The notes: generated from the letters alone by a model not told the origin. A DNA stretch of 64,000 nucleotides from Bacteroidaceae bacterium (GCA_017464815.1 JAFTYI010000027.1:1-64000), one strand, 5' to 3'. Positions 52,627 to 62,148 are shown, counted from the first letter of the stretch. Program-made: numbers and translations.

Positions 52627-55155
52627 ATGAAGAGACAGATTACTCTCGCGTTGTTGGCGGTTGCGTCTGCATTGGCAACCGTGGCGCAAACGACATTCCG
52701 ATACAGTGACAAGCAGTTGAAGAGCGACTCGCACACGTGGCTGGTGAACCCGCGGGCGACAAAGGCCGAGGTACAGAGCGGCACGGTGTTCCGCACGGTG
52801 CGGGAGGCCATGCTGGCCGCGGACAGCATCCAGCTGACGGTGTTCGACGAGGTGTTCACCCAGGAGCGTCCGCTCCACATCTACATCACCCCGTGGGTCT
52901 ATTGGATGGACGACCCCGACGACCCGGCCGAGCGACGGCCGAAGCAGGGCGACAATGTGCCCTTCGGACTGAAGGTGGAGATGAGCCACACGCGCCTTAT
53001 CGGCCTGAGCGACAACGCCGCCCACACCATCCTTGCCTGTAACCGCGGACAGACGCAGGGGGCGGTGGGAAACTTCACCATGCTGCACCTGACGGGCGAA
53101 AACATCACGTTTGAGAACCTTACCCTCGGAAACTATTGCAACGTCGACCTGGTCTATGAGCCGGACACGACGCTGAACCGCAAGCGACGGGCCGATGCCA
53201 TCGTGCAAGCCCAGCTGGCTTTCTGCCACGGCGACCGCGTGGTGGCGCGCAACTGCCGATTCATCAGCCGCCTGAACACCTGCCCTCTGGTGGGCGCACG
53301 GCGCACATTCTTCGAGAACTGCTACTTCGAGTGTACCGACGATGCTTTGTGCGGCACGGGTGTACACCTCAACTGCCGCTTCACGCTCTTCAGCGGAAAG
53401 CCCTTCTACAGCACACAGAGCACGGGTGCCGTCTTCCTGAACTGCGACCTCCACGCCCTGACCGAGGGTCCGCAATACCTGACAAAGGTGGGCAGCCCCG
53501 TGACGATGGTCGATTGTCGCTGGACAAGCAGTCAGCCCGACCTGCAGATAAACTGGACACCCACGCCCACCGACGACCTGCGCTGTTACCAGCATAACCT
53601 GACACTGAACGGCGCCCCTCTGCTCATCGACTCCGGGCGGCCCCATTTGGGCATCGGCCTGACGGGAAAGCCCCTGCTGGAGGCCTTCCGCCTGACCCTG
53701 CCCAAGAGCCTGTTCACCATGGGTGCCACGGGCGACACGGTGGTCTACAACCTGCGCAACCTGTTGGGCGGCACGGACGACTGGAACCCCGCCCGTCAGC
53801 CGGACTTCCTGAAAAGTTGCGGCGGAAAGGCGGTGGGGTTGACAATGAACCTGCGCAGGGCCAACATCGAGACGGGGAAAGAGCCGCTGACCCTGAAGGC
53901 TTCGCGCATGGCTTTCGGTGAACGCCCCGACTTCGACCTCCCCGCGAAAGGGCTGCATTGGCAGGTGGTTGGCGAAAATCCCGCCTGTGTGAAGCTGGAC
54001 ACTTTGCCCGACGGCTGCCTGCAAGTGACTCCCGACAACCAAGGCGAGGAGCCGCTGAAGGCCACCATCGTGGCCACCGACCCGACAGGGCTGGAGGCGG
54101 CCTGTGTGCTGACTGTGCATCCTAGCGAACTGCCACCGCCCGACTTCATCCGCCAACCCACGCTGGTGCGGGAAGGGGACACGCTGCGGGTGGACTACGA
54201 ACTGGACCTTCAAGGCCGCGCCGACCACTCCCTCATCACCTGGCACCGCTGTACGGGGCCTAATGGCGAGGGAGACATACAGGTGGCCACATCGCACTAC
54301 CCCGACCGTCCGATGCGCACCTATCCGCTGACGGCCGCCGACAATGGCTACTACCTGCGCGCCGTCGTTGCCCCCAAGAATCCGAGAAGCCCCGTGGGAA
54401 CCATCACGGCACTGGGCTTCGGCGAGCCTGTGCAGACTAACCAGGCGCGTATCAACCGCATCCATACCCACTTCGAAGACATCCCCACCACACGCCAGAC
54501 GGCTATCCATCCGGGATTCTGGACAGTGGATGCCCACAAGCCTGCCGACACCGAGGAGTACGACTGGGCACCCTCGCCCTTCGGCGACCCGTGGTTCTTT
54601 GGCGAAGGGGTGGACGGTGCCGCCGGCTTCTACGGGCTAATGCAGGGCACACGCGGAGCACGCCTGCTCTACACTCCCCTGCCCCGCGAATACGGCAACA
54701 TGCGGCTGACCCTCGACGTGGTGCCCTGCAAGCCAGCCGGACAGGGCTTCGGCAGTGCCACGGGGCAGTACATGGATGTCTACATCAAGATGGACACCCG
54801 CACCCTGACGGGCTATGCCCTGCGCATCGTCCGCACCACCCGCCACGACCGCGCCGTGGAGTTCATGCTGATGAAGTATACCGACGGAGTGGCCACCGCC
54901 ATCACCCCCTCCGTTGCCTCGAACTGCTACCGCAAGGGATGCGTCATCCGCATGAGAGTGGAGGGCGACACCCTCAGCGCCACGGTGAAAAACGTGCTGC
55001 CCCTGCCCAAGCCGACCCAGCCCGACGTGGTGCGCGAGGTGAACCTGTCGGCCGTCATCGAGGCCAACACCTTCGGCGGCATCGGCGTGCAACACACGGG
55101 ATCGACGGGAGCCAGTGCCACGATGCTGAGGGGGCTGAAAGTGGATTGGGAATGA
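52627..55155 (+). CDS. Secreted pectinesterase-like beta-helix protein
   Basis: An 842-aa exported protein (signal ending ALATVAQ). Residues 40-330 form a right-handed beta-helix of the carbohydrate esterase 8 type: TVREAMLAADS, RPLHIYITPWVY, ENITFENLTLGNYC, QAQLAFCHGDRVVARNCRFIS, NCYFECTDDALCG and GAVFLNCDLH. The expected pectinesterase catalytic Asp pair is not clear, so activity is uncertain. Later parts include an Ig-like segment (about 500-590) and a C-terminal lectin-like sandwich (about 650-840). There is no T9SS tail. The gene is GC-rich compared with its neighbours. Confidence 0.7.
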   Translation: MKRQITLALLAVASALATVAQTTFRYSDKQLKSDSHTWLVNPRATKAEVQSGTVFRTVREAMLAADSIQLTVFDEVFTQERPLHIYITPWVYWMDDPDDPAERRPKQGDNVPFGLKVEMSHTRLIGLSDNAAHTILACNRGQTQGAVGNFTMLHLTGENITFENLTLGNYCNVDLVYEPDTTLNRKRRADAIVQAQLAFCHGDRVVARNCRFISRLNTCPLVGARRTFFENCYFECTDDALCGTGVHLNCRFTLFSGKPFYSTQSTGAVFLNCDLHALTEGPQYLTKVGSPVTMVDCRWTSSQPDLQINWTPTPTDDLRCYQHNLTLNGAPLLIDSGRPHLGIGLTGKPLLEAFRLTLPKSLFTMGATGDTVVYNLRNLLGGTDDWNPARQPDFLKSCGGKAVGLTMNLRRANIETGKEPLTLKASRMAFGERPDFDLPAKGLHWQVVGENPACVKLDTLPDGCLQVTPDNQGEEPLKATIVATDPTGLEAACVLTVHPSELPPPDFIRQPTLVREGDTLRVDYELDLQGRADHSLITWHRCTGPNGEGDIQVATSHYPDRPMRTYPLTAADNGYYLRAVVAPKNPRSPVGTITALGFGEPVQTNQARINRIHTHFEDIPTTRQTAIHPGFWTVDAHKPADTEEYDWAPSPFGDPWFFGEGVDGAAGFYGLMQGTRGARLLYTPLPREYGNMRLTLDVVPCKPAGQGFGSATGQYMDVYIKMDTRTLTGYALRIVRTTRHDRAVEFMLMKYTDGVATAITPSVASNCYRKGCVIRMRVEGDTLSATVKNVLPLPKPTQPDVVREVNLSAVIEANTFGGIGVQHTGSTGASATMLRGLKVDWE

Positions 55156-55195
55156 AGGTAGGCTGCACCTCGAAATAAAAAATAAATGAATTTAT

Positions 55196-55227
55196 TTTGT
55201 TCTTCTCTCGGTTTGCACTACCTTTGC
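55196..55227 (+). promoter_or_regulatory. Promoter of LuxR-type regulator
   Basis: TTTG (55196-55199) and TAccTTTG (55220-55227) are 20 bases apart, 24 bases before ATG 55252. Confidence 0.8.
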
Positions 55228-55251
55228 CCCACATATTGAAAAGATGAACTG

Positions 55252-55842
55252 ATGACTAAGACGAACCACCAGCCTGAATTTGCCATCATCGACCCCAACA
55301 CGTTCAGTCAAATGGGGTTGAAGGAACTGCTGACAAGCCTCATCCCACAGGTGACGGTGCGCTGCTTCAACACATTCGCCCAGCTGATGGACGACACGCC
55401 GGAGATGTTTGCCCACTACTTTGTGGCCGCCCCCATCGTGTTGGAGCACACGGCCTTTTTTCTCGAACGCAAAAGGCGGAGCATCGTGTTGGTGAATGGC
55501 GGCAGCAACACGTTCAACGCCTTTCACACCCTGGACACGTCGCTCCCCGAAAAGGAACTGGTGCGTGCCCTGCTGAATCTGCACGAGGGCGGACATGCCC
55601 ACAGCCCCCACCCCGATGCAAAGGCGGCTGACAACTTCCGCCTGTCGCCCCGCGAAGTGGAGGTGTTGGTGCTCATCGTGCGCGGATACATCAACAAGGA
55701 GATTGCCGAACAACTCAACATCAGCCTCACCACGGTCATTACCCACCGGAAAAACATTACCGAGAAACTGGGCATACGCTCCGTGTCGGGCCTCACCGTG
55801 TATGCTGTAATGAACGGGCTTGTGGAGGCGAATCAGATTTAG
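55252..55842 (+). CDS. LuxR-type regulator with degenerate receiver
   Basis: A 196-aa protein. The C-terminal HTH (about 128-190, LSPREVEVLVLIVRGYINKEIAEQLNISLTTVITHRKNI) is a standard LuxR/NarL domain. The N-terminal 110 residues have receiver-like hydrophobic strands, but the acidic pair (IIDPNTF instead of DDH) and the phosphorylation-site Asp (FVAAPIV) are missing, so phosphorylation control is unlikely. It has its own promoter and precedes a clostripain-type protease by 46 bases; it may control that gene. Confidence 0.85.
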   Translation: MTKTNHQPEFAIIDPNTFSQMGLKELLTSLIPQVTVRCFNTFAQLMDDTPEMFAHYFVAAPIVLEHTAFFLERKRRSIVLVNGGSNTFNAFHTLDTSLPEKELVRALLNLHEGGHAHSPHPDAKAADNFRLSPREVEVLVLIVRGYINKEIAEQLNISLTTVITHRKNITEKLGIRSVSGLTVYAVMNGLVEANQI

Positions 55843-55888
55843 GAAAAAGCCATCAACCATCGCTCCCCCATAAATATAAGAAAATGAA

Positions 55889-57154
55889 ATGAAGAATAAG
55901 AACAGAAAACATAGCAATAATTTTTTCCCCGTCTGGAAAAAAGTTTTTTTAGGTCTGGCAATAATTTTGTCGGGTGTAATGGCATCTTGTGGCGACGACG
56001 ACAGGATAAAGCAGCCACAGCCCCTCGTGCCCCCTACACCTCCACCCACGCAGACACTGCTGATGTACATGCCGTGGTCGACCAACCTGACCAGCTACTT
56101 CAAGATAAACATTGCCGACATGGAAGAGGCCGTGGCCGAGGGCATCCTCGAGCATGAACGGGTGGTGGTGTTTCTGGCCACAAGCCCCACGAAAGCATCG
56201 ATGTTTGAACTGACCTACGACGCTGCCAACGGAGCCTGCGTGCGCCAGACACTGAAGGAGTATGAAAACCACCCATGCACCACGGCCGAGGGCATCGCCG
56301 CCATCCTAAGCGACATGAAAACCTTTGCCCCTGCCGACATCTATTCGATGACCATTGGCGGACACGGCTTGGGATGGTTGCCCGTGCAGAAGGCCACCAC
56401 CGCGTCGGCCAAGGCATCGGCCCCATCGTCGTCGGCCCCCACTTACCATTGGGAAGTGCCGGGCGAACACCTGACACGCTACTTCGGCGGCACCACTGCC
56501 AACCACCAGACCGACATCGTCACACTGGCCGAAGCCATTGAAAGCGTGGGCATCGTGATGGAGTACATCCTCTTCGACGACTGCTACATGTCCAACGTCG
56601 AAGTGGCCTACGACCTGCGCCACGTCACCCGTCACCTCATCGCCTCCACCTGCGAAGTGATGGCCTACGGAATGCCCTACCACCCCATGGCCAAGCACCT
56701 GTTAGGAGAAATCAACTACGACAGCATCGGCCAGACATTCCACCGCTTCTACATGGACTACTCCATGCCCTGTGGCACCATCGCCACCACAGTGACCTCC
56801 GAACTGGACAGCCTGGCAACGCTGATGCGCGAAATCAACACCCGCCACACGTGGTCTCCCCTGATGAACGACTCGTTGCAACACCTCGACGGCTACTCGC
56901 CCCACCTCTTCTACGACCTGGCTGACTACACGTCGCGCCTCTGCACCGACACCCTTCTCTCCGCCCGCTTCACCCAACAACTGGAGCGTGCCGTGCCGGC
57001 CACATCCCGCACCCACACCCCCACCTTCTATTCGATGTACACCGGTAGGGAGATGCCCATCAACACCTTCTGTGGCCTCACCATCAGCGACCCCAGCACC
57101 CACAGGCTGGCCACCCCAAAGAGCGAAACAAACTGGTATAAGGCGACGCATTAA
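55889..57154 (+). CDS. Clostripain-type (C11) lipoprotein protease
   Basis: A 421-aa lipoprotein (lipobox GVMASC, Cys34). The peptidase C11 fold is shown by TLLMYMPWSTNL, the catalytic His159 in TIGGHGLGW and the catalytic Cys232 in ILFDDCYMSNVEVAY, then STCEVMAYGMPY. These proteases cut after basic residues; some activate fragipain-type toxins in Bacteroides. A Pro/Thr-rich linker follows the lipid anchor, and a Ser/Ala-rich insertion (170-184) sits after the His loop. The ATG follows the regulator stop by 46 bases. Confidence 0.9.
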   Translation: MKNKNRKHSNNFFPVWKKVFLGLAIILSGVMASCGDDDRIKQPQPLVPPTPPPTQTLLMYMPWSTNLTSYFKINIADMEEAVAEGILEHERVVVFLATSPTKASMFELTYDAANGACVRQTLKEYENHPCTTAEGIAAILSDMKTFAPADIYSMTIGGHGLGWLPVQKATTASAKASAPSSSAPTYHWEVPGEHLTRYFGGTTANHQTDIVTLAEAIESVGIVMEYILFDDCYMSNVEVAYDLRHVTRHLIASTCEVMAYGMPYHPMAKHLLGEINYDSIGQTFHRFYMDYSMPCGTIATTVTSELDSLATLMREINTRHTWSPLMNDSLQHLDGYSPHLFYDLADYTSRLCTDTLLSARFTQQLERAVPATSRTHTPTFYSMYTGREMPINTFCGLTISDPSTHRLATPKSETNWYKATH

Positions 57155-57956
57155 GGAGTGCGTATAGTGTGACACCTCATCGTGTATAAGATATGCCCGA
57201 AAGATACTAATGTTAAGCGCTGAAGATCCGTATCTTCCGGCCTTAACATCCGTATCTTCAAGCCTCATCGACCGTATGTCAAACAGCTATCGCCAACAGC
57301 CATAGCCAACAGCCATAGCCCCAAAACCACCTCCCTACACCCTACACCATAATCCCAAAAACACCCTTCACAGCCTTCACAGCCTCGTAACCCACTGACC
57401 CCCAACCGCTTTCTGTGAAGGCACGCCCATTCACGACCCTTCACAGGCTTCTACAATGCCCCAACACAGCGAAAATCCACCCCCTACTACCATCAAAAGC
57501 TGTAATCATATCCGGGAGGTTACAACTACAAAGAAAACACTTACCTATGTGGTTATCAACACTTTGCAAACCCCATTCCATTCCAATAAAAGGACGGGAC
57601 AAAATAGAGGAAAGCTTTTTTAACTATTTATTATCACGTCTCTATATGTTGAGAACCTATATCTTCCTTGCCGCCGAGCCGCTTATATACGCGAAAAGGT
57701 TGTAACGAGTGCGCATGCATAGGTTAAATGATTTTAACTTATGCGTGCGCACGTGTTACTGCCTATTTCACGCGATAGGCGGCTCGGCGGCAAGCGGTGA
57801 GGGAGGACTCCCAAAAAAACGGTTGCTAACACACGAAGTTTATGGTAAAACGAGAATATTACACCATAAATCACTTATAATCGGGATTATTTTCGTATCT
57901 TTGCGCGGATTTATGCAAAAGCACGAAACAAATAATTAAATCACATAACAAAGTAA
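57155..57956. repeat. 802-bp intergenic region with palindromes and array
   Basis: Contains a 58-bp palindrome (57201-57258; arms of 27 with 22 pairs), a 22-bp array with CCGTAT at 57228, 57250 and 57272, 13-bp GCCATAGCCAACA repeats (to about 57320), TTCACAGCC repeats (57365-57450) and the large 128-bp palindrome at 57667-57794. The dsbD promoter (-7 TAtcTTTG, 57896-57903) lies at its end. No gene is credible. Confidence 0.8.
57667..57794. repeat. 128-bp imperfect palindrome
   Basis: Outer arms CTTGCCGCCGAGCCGC (57667-57682) and its exact complement (57779-57794) enclose 19-nt mismatched segments and inner arms GTAACGAGTGCGCATGCATA... (57702-57728) and its near complement (57733-57759; about 23 of 27 pairs) with a TGAT loop. 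Arms are equal in length, so the whole is symmetrical about 57730.5. Confidence 0.9.
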
Positions 57957-59969
57957 ATGAAAAGAACGATTGTTTTGACGTACTTGTTTGCGCTCATCGG
58001 CCTACTGCCCATGGTGGCGCAAATGCAGGAACCCATCAAGTTCCAGACTGAGCTGAAAAAGATCTCCGACACGGAGGCTGAACTGGTGTTCAACGCCACC
58101 ATCGATGCCGGATGGCATCTCTATTCGACCGAGCTGCCCGAGGACGGCCCTGTGTCGGCCACCATCAACTTCGACAAGTTGGAGGGTGCCGAACTGGTGG
58201 GCAAACTGACCCCGCAAGGAAAGGTGGTGGAGCACTTCGACAACATGTTTGAGATGACCCTGCGCTACTTTGAAGGGAAAGGAGCCTTCGTGCAGAAGGT
58301 GAAGTTCACCGGTGGTGCATACACGCTGAAGGGCTACCTGCAATATGGTGCCTGCAACGATGAGAACTGCCTGCCCCCGACTGACGTGGAGTTCAGCTAC
58401 ACGGGTGCCGTGGAAGGTGCCGCATCGGTGCCTGCCACCAAGGTAAAGCCTGCTGCACAAGTTGACGAACAGCCCGCCATTGAAGAAGTTGTCACAGAGG
58501 CACCGGCCACCAACGAAGTGGCTGCCAACGCCCTGTGGACACCGGTCATCGACGAACTGGCCGCCTACGGAGAAGCCGAGGAGAGCAGTCCGGCCAACCA
58601 ATCGCTGTGGGTCATCTTCATCACGGGACTGGTAGGCGGATTGGTAGCCCTGTTCACTCCCTGCGTGTGGCCCATCATCCCTATGACGGTGAGCTTCTTC
58701 CTGAAGCGTTCGAAGGACGACAAGAAGAAGGGAATCCGCGACGCATGGCTCTATGGCGCCTCTATTGTGGTTATCTATGTGATTCTGGGATTGGCCGTAA
58801 CACTCATCTTCGGAGCCAGTGCACTGAATGCCCTTTCAACCAATGCCGTGTTCAACATCCTGTTCTTCCTGATGTTGGTGGTGTTTGCCGCATCGTTCTT
58901 CGGTGCGTTTGAAATCACCCTGCCCTCTTCGTGGAGCAATGCAGTTGACAACAAGGCAGAACAGACAACCGGCTTGCTCAGCATCTTCCTGATGGCTTTC
59001 ACGCTGACACTGGTGTCATTCTCATGCACGGGTCCCATCATCGGTTTCCTGCTGGTGGAGGTTTCCACCTCGGGCAACATCATTGGCCCCGCCATCGGCA
59101 TGTTGGGCTTTGCCATTGCTTTGGCTCTGCCCTTCACCCTGTTCGCCATGTTCCCCTCGTGGTTGAAGTCGATGCCCAAGAGCGGCAACTGGATGAATGT
59201 CATCAAGGTGACACTCGGTTTCCTTGAACTGGCCTTTGCGCTGAAGTTCCTCTCGGTGGCCGACCTGGCCTACGGCTGGCACATTCTCGACCGTGAAACC
59301 TTCCTGGCCTTGTGGATTGTCATCTTCGCCCTGCTGGGCTTCTACCTGTTGGGCAAAATCAAGTTCCCGCACGATGAGGAGGAAGACGACAAAGTGGGTG
59401 TCACCCGCTTCTTCCTGGCCATGATTTCATTGGCCTTCGCCGTGTACATGGTACCTGGCCTGTGGGGTGCTCCCTTGCGTGCCATCAGCGCCTTTGCACC
59501 GCCTGCCCACACGCAAGACTTCGTGCTGAACAAGAACGAGATGCAGACCCACTTCCTCGACTACGAAGAGGGTATGGCATACGCCAAGAAGGCAGGCAAG
59601 CCCGTGTTGCTGGACTTCACCGGACACGGATGCGTGAACTGCCGCAAGATGGAGAATGCCGTATGGATTGACCAGAATGTGAAACAGATTATCGACAACG
59701 ACTACGTGTTGATTTCACTCTACGTGGATGAAAAGGCTCCCCTGCCCGAACACATCACTGTGACGGAGAATGGCAAGGAGCGCACCCTGCGTACTGTGGG
59801 CGACAAGTGGAGCTATCTGCAACGCGTGAAGTTCGGTGCCAACGCACAACCGTTCTACGTCCTGGTGGACAACGAGGGTAATCCCTTGAACAAGTCCTAC
59901 TCCTACGACGAGGATGTGGCCAAATACATCGACTTCCTGAAGACCGGATTGAAGAATTATAAGAAGTAA
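57957..59969 (+). CDS. dsbD: Thiol:disulfide interchange protein DsbD
   Basis: A 670-aa inner-membrane protein that carries electrons from cytosolic thioredoxin to the periplasm. The N-terminal domain (24-150, signal ending MVAQ) has Cys133 and Cys138 (CNDENC). A helical membrane part (about 205-510) holds conserved Cys in LFTPCVWPIIPM and SFSCTGPIIG. The C-terminal thioredoxin domain has CVNC (GHGCVNCRKMENAVW). All three Cys pairs are present, so it should be functional. Confidence 0.95.
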   Translation: MKRTIVLTYLFALIGLLPMVAQMQEPIKFQTELKKISDTEAELVFNATIDAGWHLYSTELPEDGPVSATINFDKLEGAELVGKLTPQGKVVEHFDNMFEMTLRYFEGKGAFVQKVKFTGGAYTLKGYLQYGACNDENCLPPTDVEFSYTGAVEGAASVPATKVKPAAQVDEQPAIEEVVTEAPATNEVAANALWTPVIDELAAYGEAEESSPANQSLWVIFITGLVGGLVALFTPCVWPIIPMTVSFFLKRSKDDKKKGIRDAWLYGASIVVIYVILGLAVTLIFGASALNALSTNAVFNILFFLMLVVFAASFFGAFEITLPSSWSNAVDNKAEQTTGLLSIFLMAFTLTLVSFSCTGPIIGFLLVEVSTSGNIIGPAIGMLGFAIALALPFTLFAMFPSWLKSMPKSGNWMNVIKVTLGFLELAFALKFLSVADLAYGWHILDRETFLALWIVIFALLGFYLLGKIKFPHDEEEDDKVGVTRFFLAMISLAFAVYMVPGLWGAPLRAISAFAPPAHTQDFVLNKNEMQTHFLDYEEGMAYAKKAGKPVLLDFTGHGCVNCRKMENAVWIDQNVKQIIDNDYVLISLYVDEKAPLPEHITVTENGKERTLRTVGDKWSYLQRVKFGANAQPFYVLVDNEGNPLNKSYSYDEDVAKYIDFLKTGLKNYKK

Positions 59970-59970
59970 T

Positions 59971-60071
59971 TATTTAGGCGCGGATGACGCGGATTACACG
60001 GAATTATCAGATAATTTAGAAGCATTGATAAAAAAAAGGATCCGTGTCATCCGTGTAATCCGTGCCTAAAA
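59971..60071. repeat. Inverted pair of dispersed CGCGGATGA repeats
   Basis: GGCGCGGATGACGCGGATTA (59973-) and ATCCGTGTCATCCGTGTAAT (60040-) face each other between dsbD and the next gene. They could form a stem-loop of about 90 nt and may act as a terminator-like element. Confidence 0.75.
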
Positions 60072-60084
60072 TTTTGAAACAACC

Positions 60085-61386
60085 ATGCTGACAAAAGACG
60101 AACGCCAACGCATCGTATCCCTGATGAAGCGCGAGGTAGTGCCTGCCATCGGATGCACCGAACCTATTGCTGTAGCCTTGTGTGTGGCACGTGCCACCGA
60201 GCTGTTGGGATGCACTCCCGAGAAGATTTCCTTGCAACTGAGTGCCAACATCCTGAAGAATGCGATGGGTGTGGGCATACCGGGCACAGGCATGATAGGC
60301 CTGCCTATCGCCATAGCCTTAGGCGCCCTCATCGGCAAGTCGGAATACCAACTGGAGGTACTACGCGACTGCACGCCCGAGGCGGTGGAGCGCGGCAAGC
60401 GCTTCATGGACGAGGGACGCATTGCCGTGGCATTGAAGGAGGGCATCAGCGAGAAGCTCTACATCGAGGTGCTTTGCGAAGCTGATGGGCACGAAGCCGA
60501 AGCCATCATCGCCACGGGACATACCCATTTCGTGTACCTGCGTAGTGGCGAGGAGGTGCTACTCGACAACCGCCAACCCAGCACCAGCGAACAAGGCGAC
60601 GAGGAGCAGGATGTCCCCCTGACCCTGCGCAAGGTGTTCGACTTTGCCACCACTGCTCCTCTTGAAGAGATTGATTTCATCCTTGAAGCCCGCCGGCTGA
60701 ACAAGGCGGCCGCCGAAGAGTCGTTTAAGATGGACTATGGTCACGGATTGGGACGCGCCATCCGCGAACCAATGGACACTCCTGTTGTGGGTGACAGCAT
60801 CTTTGCACACATACTGGCTTACACCAGCGGTGCCTGCGACGCCCGCATGGCCGGTGCCATGATTCCCGTGATGAGCAACTCAGGAAGCGGCAACCAGGGC
60901 ATCAGTGCCACCATGCCGGTAGTCATCTATGCCGAAGACACCCACAAGAGCGAGGAGCAAATGGTGCGTGCACTCATCTTGAGCCATCTCACCGTCATCT
61001 ACATCAAGCAGAGTCTGGGACGCCTTTCGGCCCTTTGTGGATGCGTGGTGGCAGCCACGGGAAGCAGTTGTGGCATCACCTACCTGATGGGAGGCACCTA
61101 TGAACAGGTGGCCCACGCGGTGAAGAACATGATTGCCAACATCACCGGCATGATATGCGACGGTGCCAAGCCCAGTTGCGCCATGAAGGTGACGAGCGGC
61201 GTGGCTACGGCCGTCTTCTCGGCCCTGCTGGCCATGCAAAAAAAGTGCGTGACTGCTTTTGAAGGCATCATCGACGAGGATGTGGACCAGTGCATACGCA
61301 ACCTTACCCGCATCGGCTCGCAAGGCATGAATGAAACCGACCGGCTGGTGCTGGACATCATGACGCACAAGACGGGAAGATGTTGA
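60085..61386 (+). CDS. UPF0597 / CyuA-like L-cysteine desulfidase
   Basis: A 433-aa protein of the UPF0597 family (E. coli YhaM/CyuA), related to the serine dehydratase alpha chain. Motifs: VVPAIGCTEPIAVALCVA, NILKNAMGVGIPGTG, SNSGSGNQGISATMPV, CGCVVAATGSSCGITYLMGG and MICDGAKPSCAMKVTSG supply the Cys expected to hold an Fe-S cluster. It should break L-cysteine into pyruvate, ammonia and sulfide anaerobically. The next gene starts 20 bases after, so the two are probably co-transcribed. Confidence 0.88.
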   Translation: MLTKDERQRIVSLMKREVVPAIGCTEPIAVALCVARATELLGCTPEKISLQLSANILKNAMGVGIPGTGMIGLPIAIALGALIGKSEYQLEVLRDCTPEAVERGKRFMDEGRIAVALKEGISEKLYIEVLCEADGHEAEAIIATGHTHFVYLRSGEEVLLDNRQPSTSEQGDEEQDVPLTLRKVFDFATTAPLEEIDFILEARRLNKAAAEESFKMDYGHGLGRAIREPMDTPVVGDSIFAHILAYTSGACDARMAGAMIPVMSNSGSGNQGISATMPVVIYAEDTHKSEEQMVRALILSHLTVIYIKQSLGRLSALCGCVVAATGSSCGITYLMGGTYEQVAHAVKNMIANITGMICDGAKPSCAMKVTSGVATAVFSALLAMQKKCVTAFEGIIDEDVDQCIRNLTRIGSQGMNETDRLVLDIMTHKTGRC

Positions 61387-61406
61387 ATTAAATAAATAAA
61401 AATCAC

Positions 61407-62081
61407 ATGAACAAGGTATCGGAAAACCCTTTCAAAAACCGAACAGGCAACGGAACAAGCGACACGTTGCTAATGGTAGTCACAGCACTGTTTGTAACAC
61501 TGTATCTCACCTCCAACATCATGGCCGTCAAGGTCATTGGTCTGGCAGGACTTTTCTATTTTGATGCAGGTACCATCACATTCCCTTTTGCCTACATGTT
61601 AGGAGACGTAATCACCGAACTATGGGGCTTCCGCACTGCCAAACGTGTCATCTGGCTCACCTTCTTCTGCAACATCCTGCTGGTGGTCTGCACGCAAGTA
61701 GGTGTGTGGCTCCCCTCGCCCGAGTATCTGGGAGAGACGGCCGCAGCCTACAACCACATCTTCAGCTACGTGCCGCGCATTGTGGTGGCTTCGTTGGTGG
61801 GTTTCCTCTTGGGCGAATTGAGCAATGCCTGGCTGATGGAGCGCATCAAGCAATGGACACGAGGACGCCGCTTGTGGGTACGCACCATCGGCAGTTCGGC
61901 CATTGCCTACCTGTTTGACACCGTACCCTTCGTGCTTATCGCATTTTTGGGGACCATCACAACTGAGGAATTGCTTCTGATGCTGGCCTTCCAATACTTT
62001 TCGAAGCTATTGATAGAAAGCGTATTCGGCACCCCCATGGCATATGCCGTGATTCGCGGAATTAACAGGTGGCTGAGATAA
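61407..62081 (+). CDS. Queuosine precursor transporter (YhhQ family)
   Basis: A 224-aa membrane protein with about six spans of the VUT/YhhQ family (LFVTLYLTSNIMAVKVIG, FPFAYMLGDVITELWGFRTAKRVIW, ISAxxxDT-like GSSAIAYLFDTVPFVLIAF). It imports queuine or preQ1-type bases for tRNA queuosine modification, as in E. coli YhhQ. No preQ1 riboswitch is visible in the short spacer. Confidence 0.88.
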   Translation: MNKVSENPFKNRTGNGTSDTLLMVVTALFVTLYLTSNIMAVKVIGLAGLFYFDAGTITFPFAYMLGDVITELWGFRTAKRVIWLTFFCNILLVVCTQVGVWLPSPEYLGETAAAYNHIFSYVPRIVVASLVGFLLGELSNAWLMERIKQWTRGRRLWVRTIGSSAIAYLFDTVPFVLIAFLGTITTEELLLMLAFQYFSKLLIESVFGTPMAYAVIRGINRWLR

Positions 62082-62148
62082 AAAAGGTGAAACAACATGC
62101 TTAATTGCCATTTATTCCTTATATTTGCAGAAAAATAGAATTTAAATC

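Noticed and set aside
52606..54537. 643-aa reading frame antisense to the beta-helix gene
   Set aside because: Shadow of GC-rich coding sequence; composition is low-complexity His/Arg/Val and it has no domain, while the plus strand has clear homology.
57667..57794. Integron attC site
   Set aside because: The GTTRRRY/RYYYAAC-like words are at the tip of the hairpin, not at its ends, and no integrase or cassette is near.
57415..57939. Two frames of 96 and 76 aa in the dsbD upstream gap
   Set aside because: They run across palindromes and repeats, with no domain or start context.
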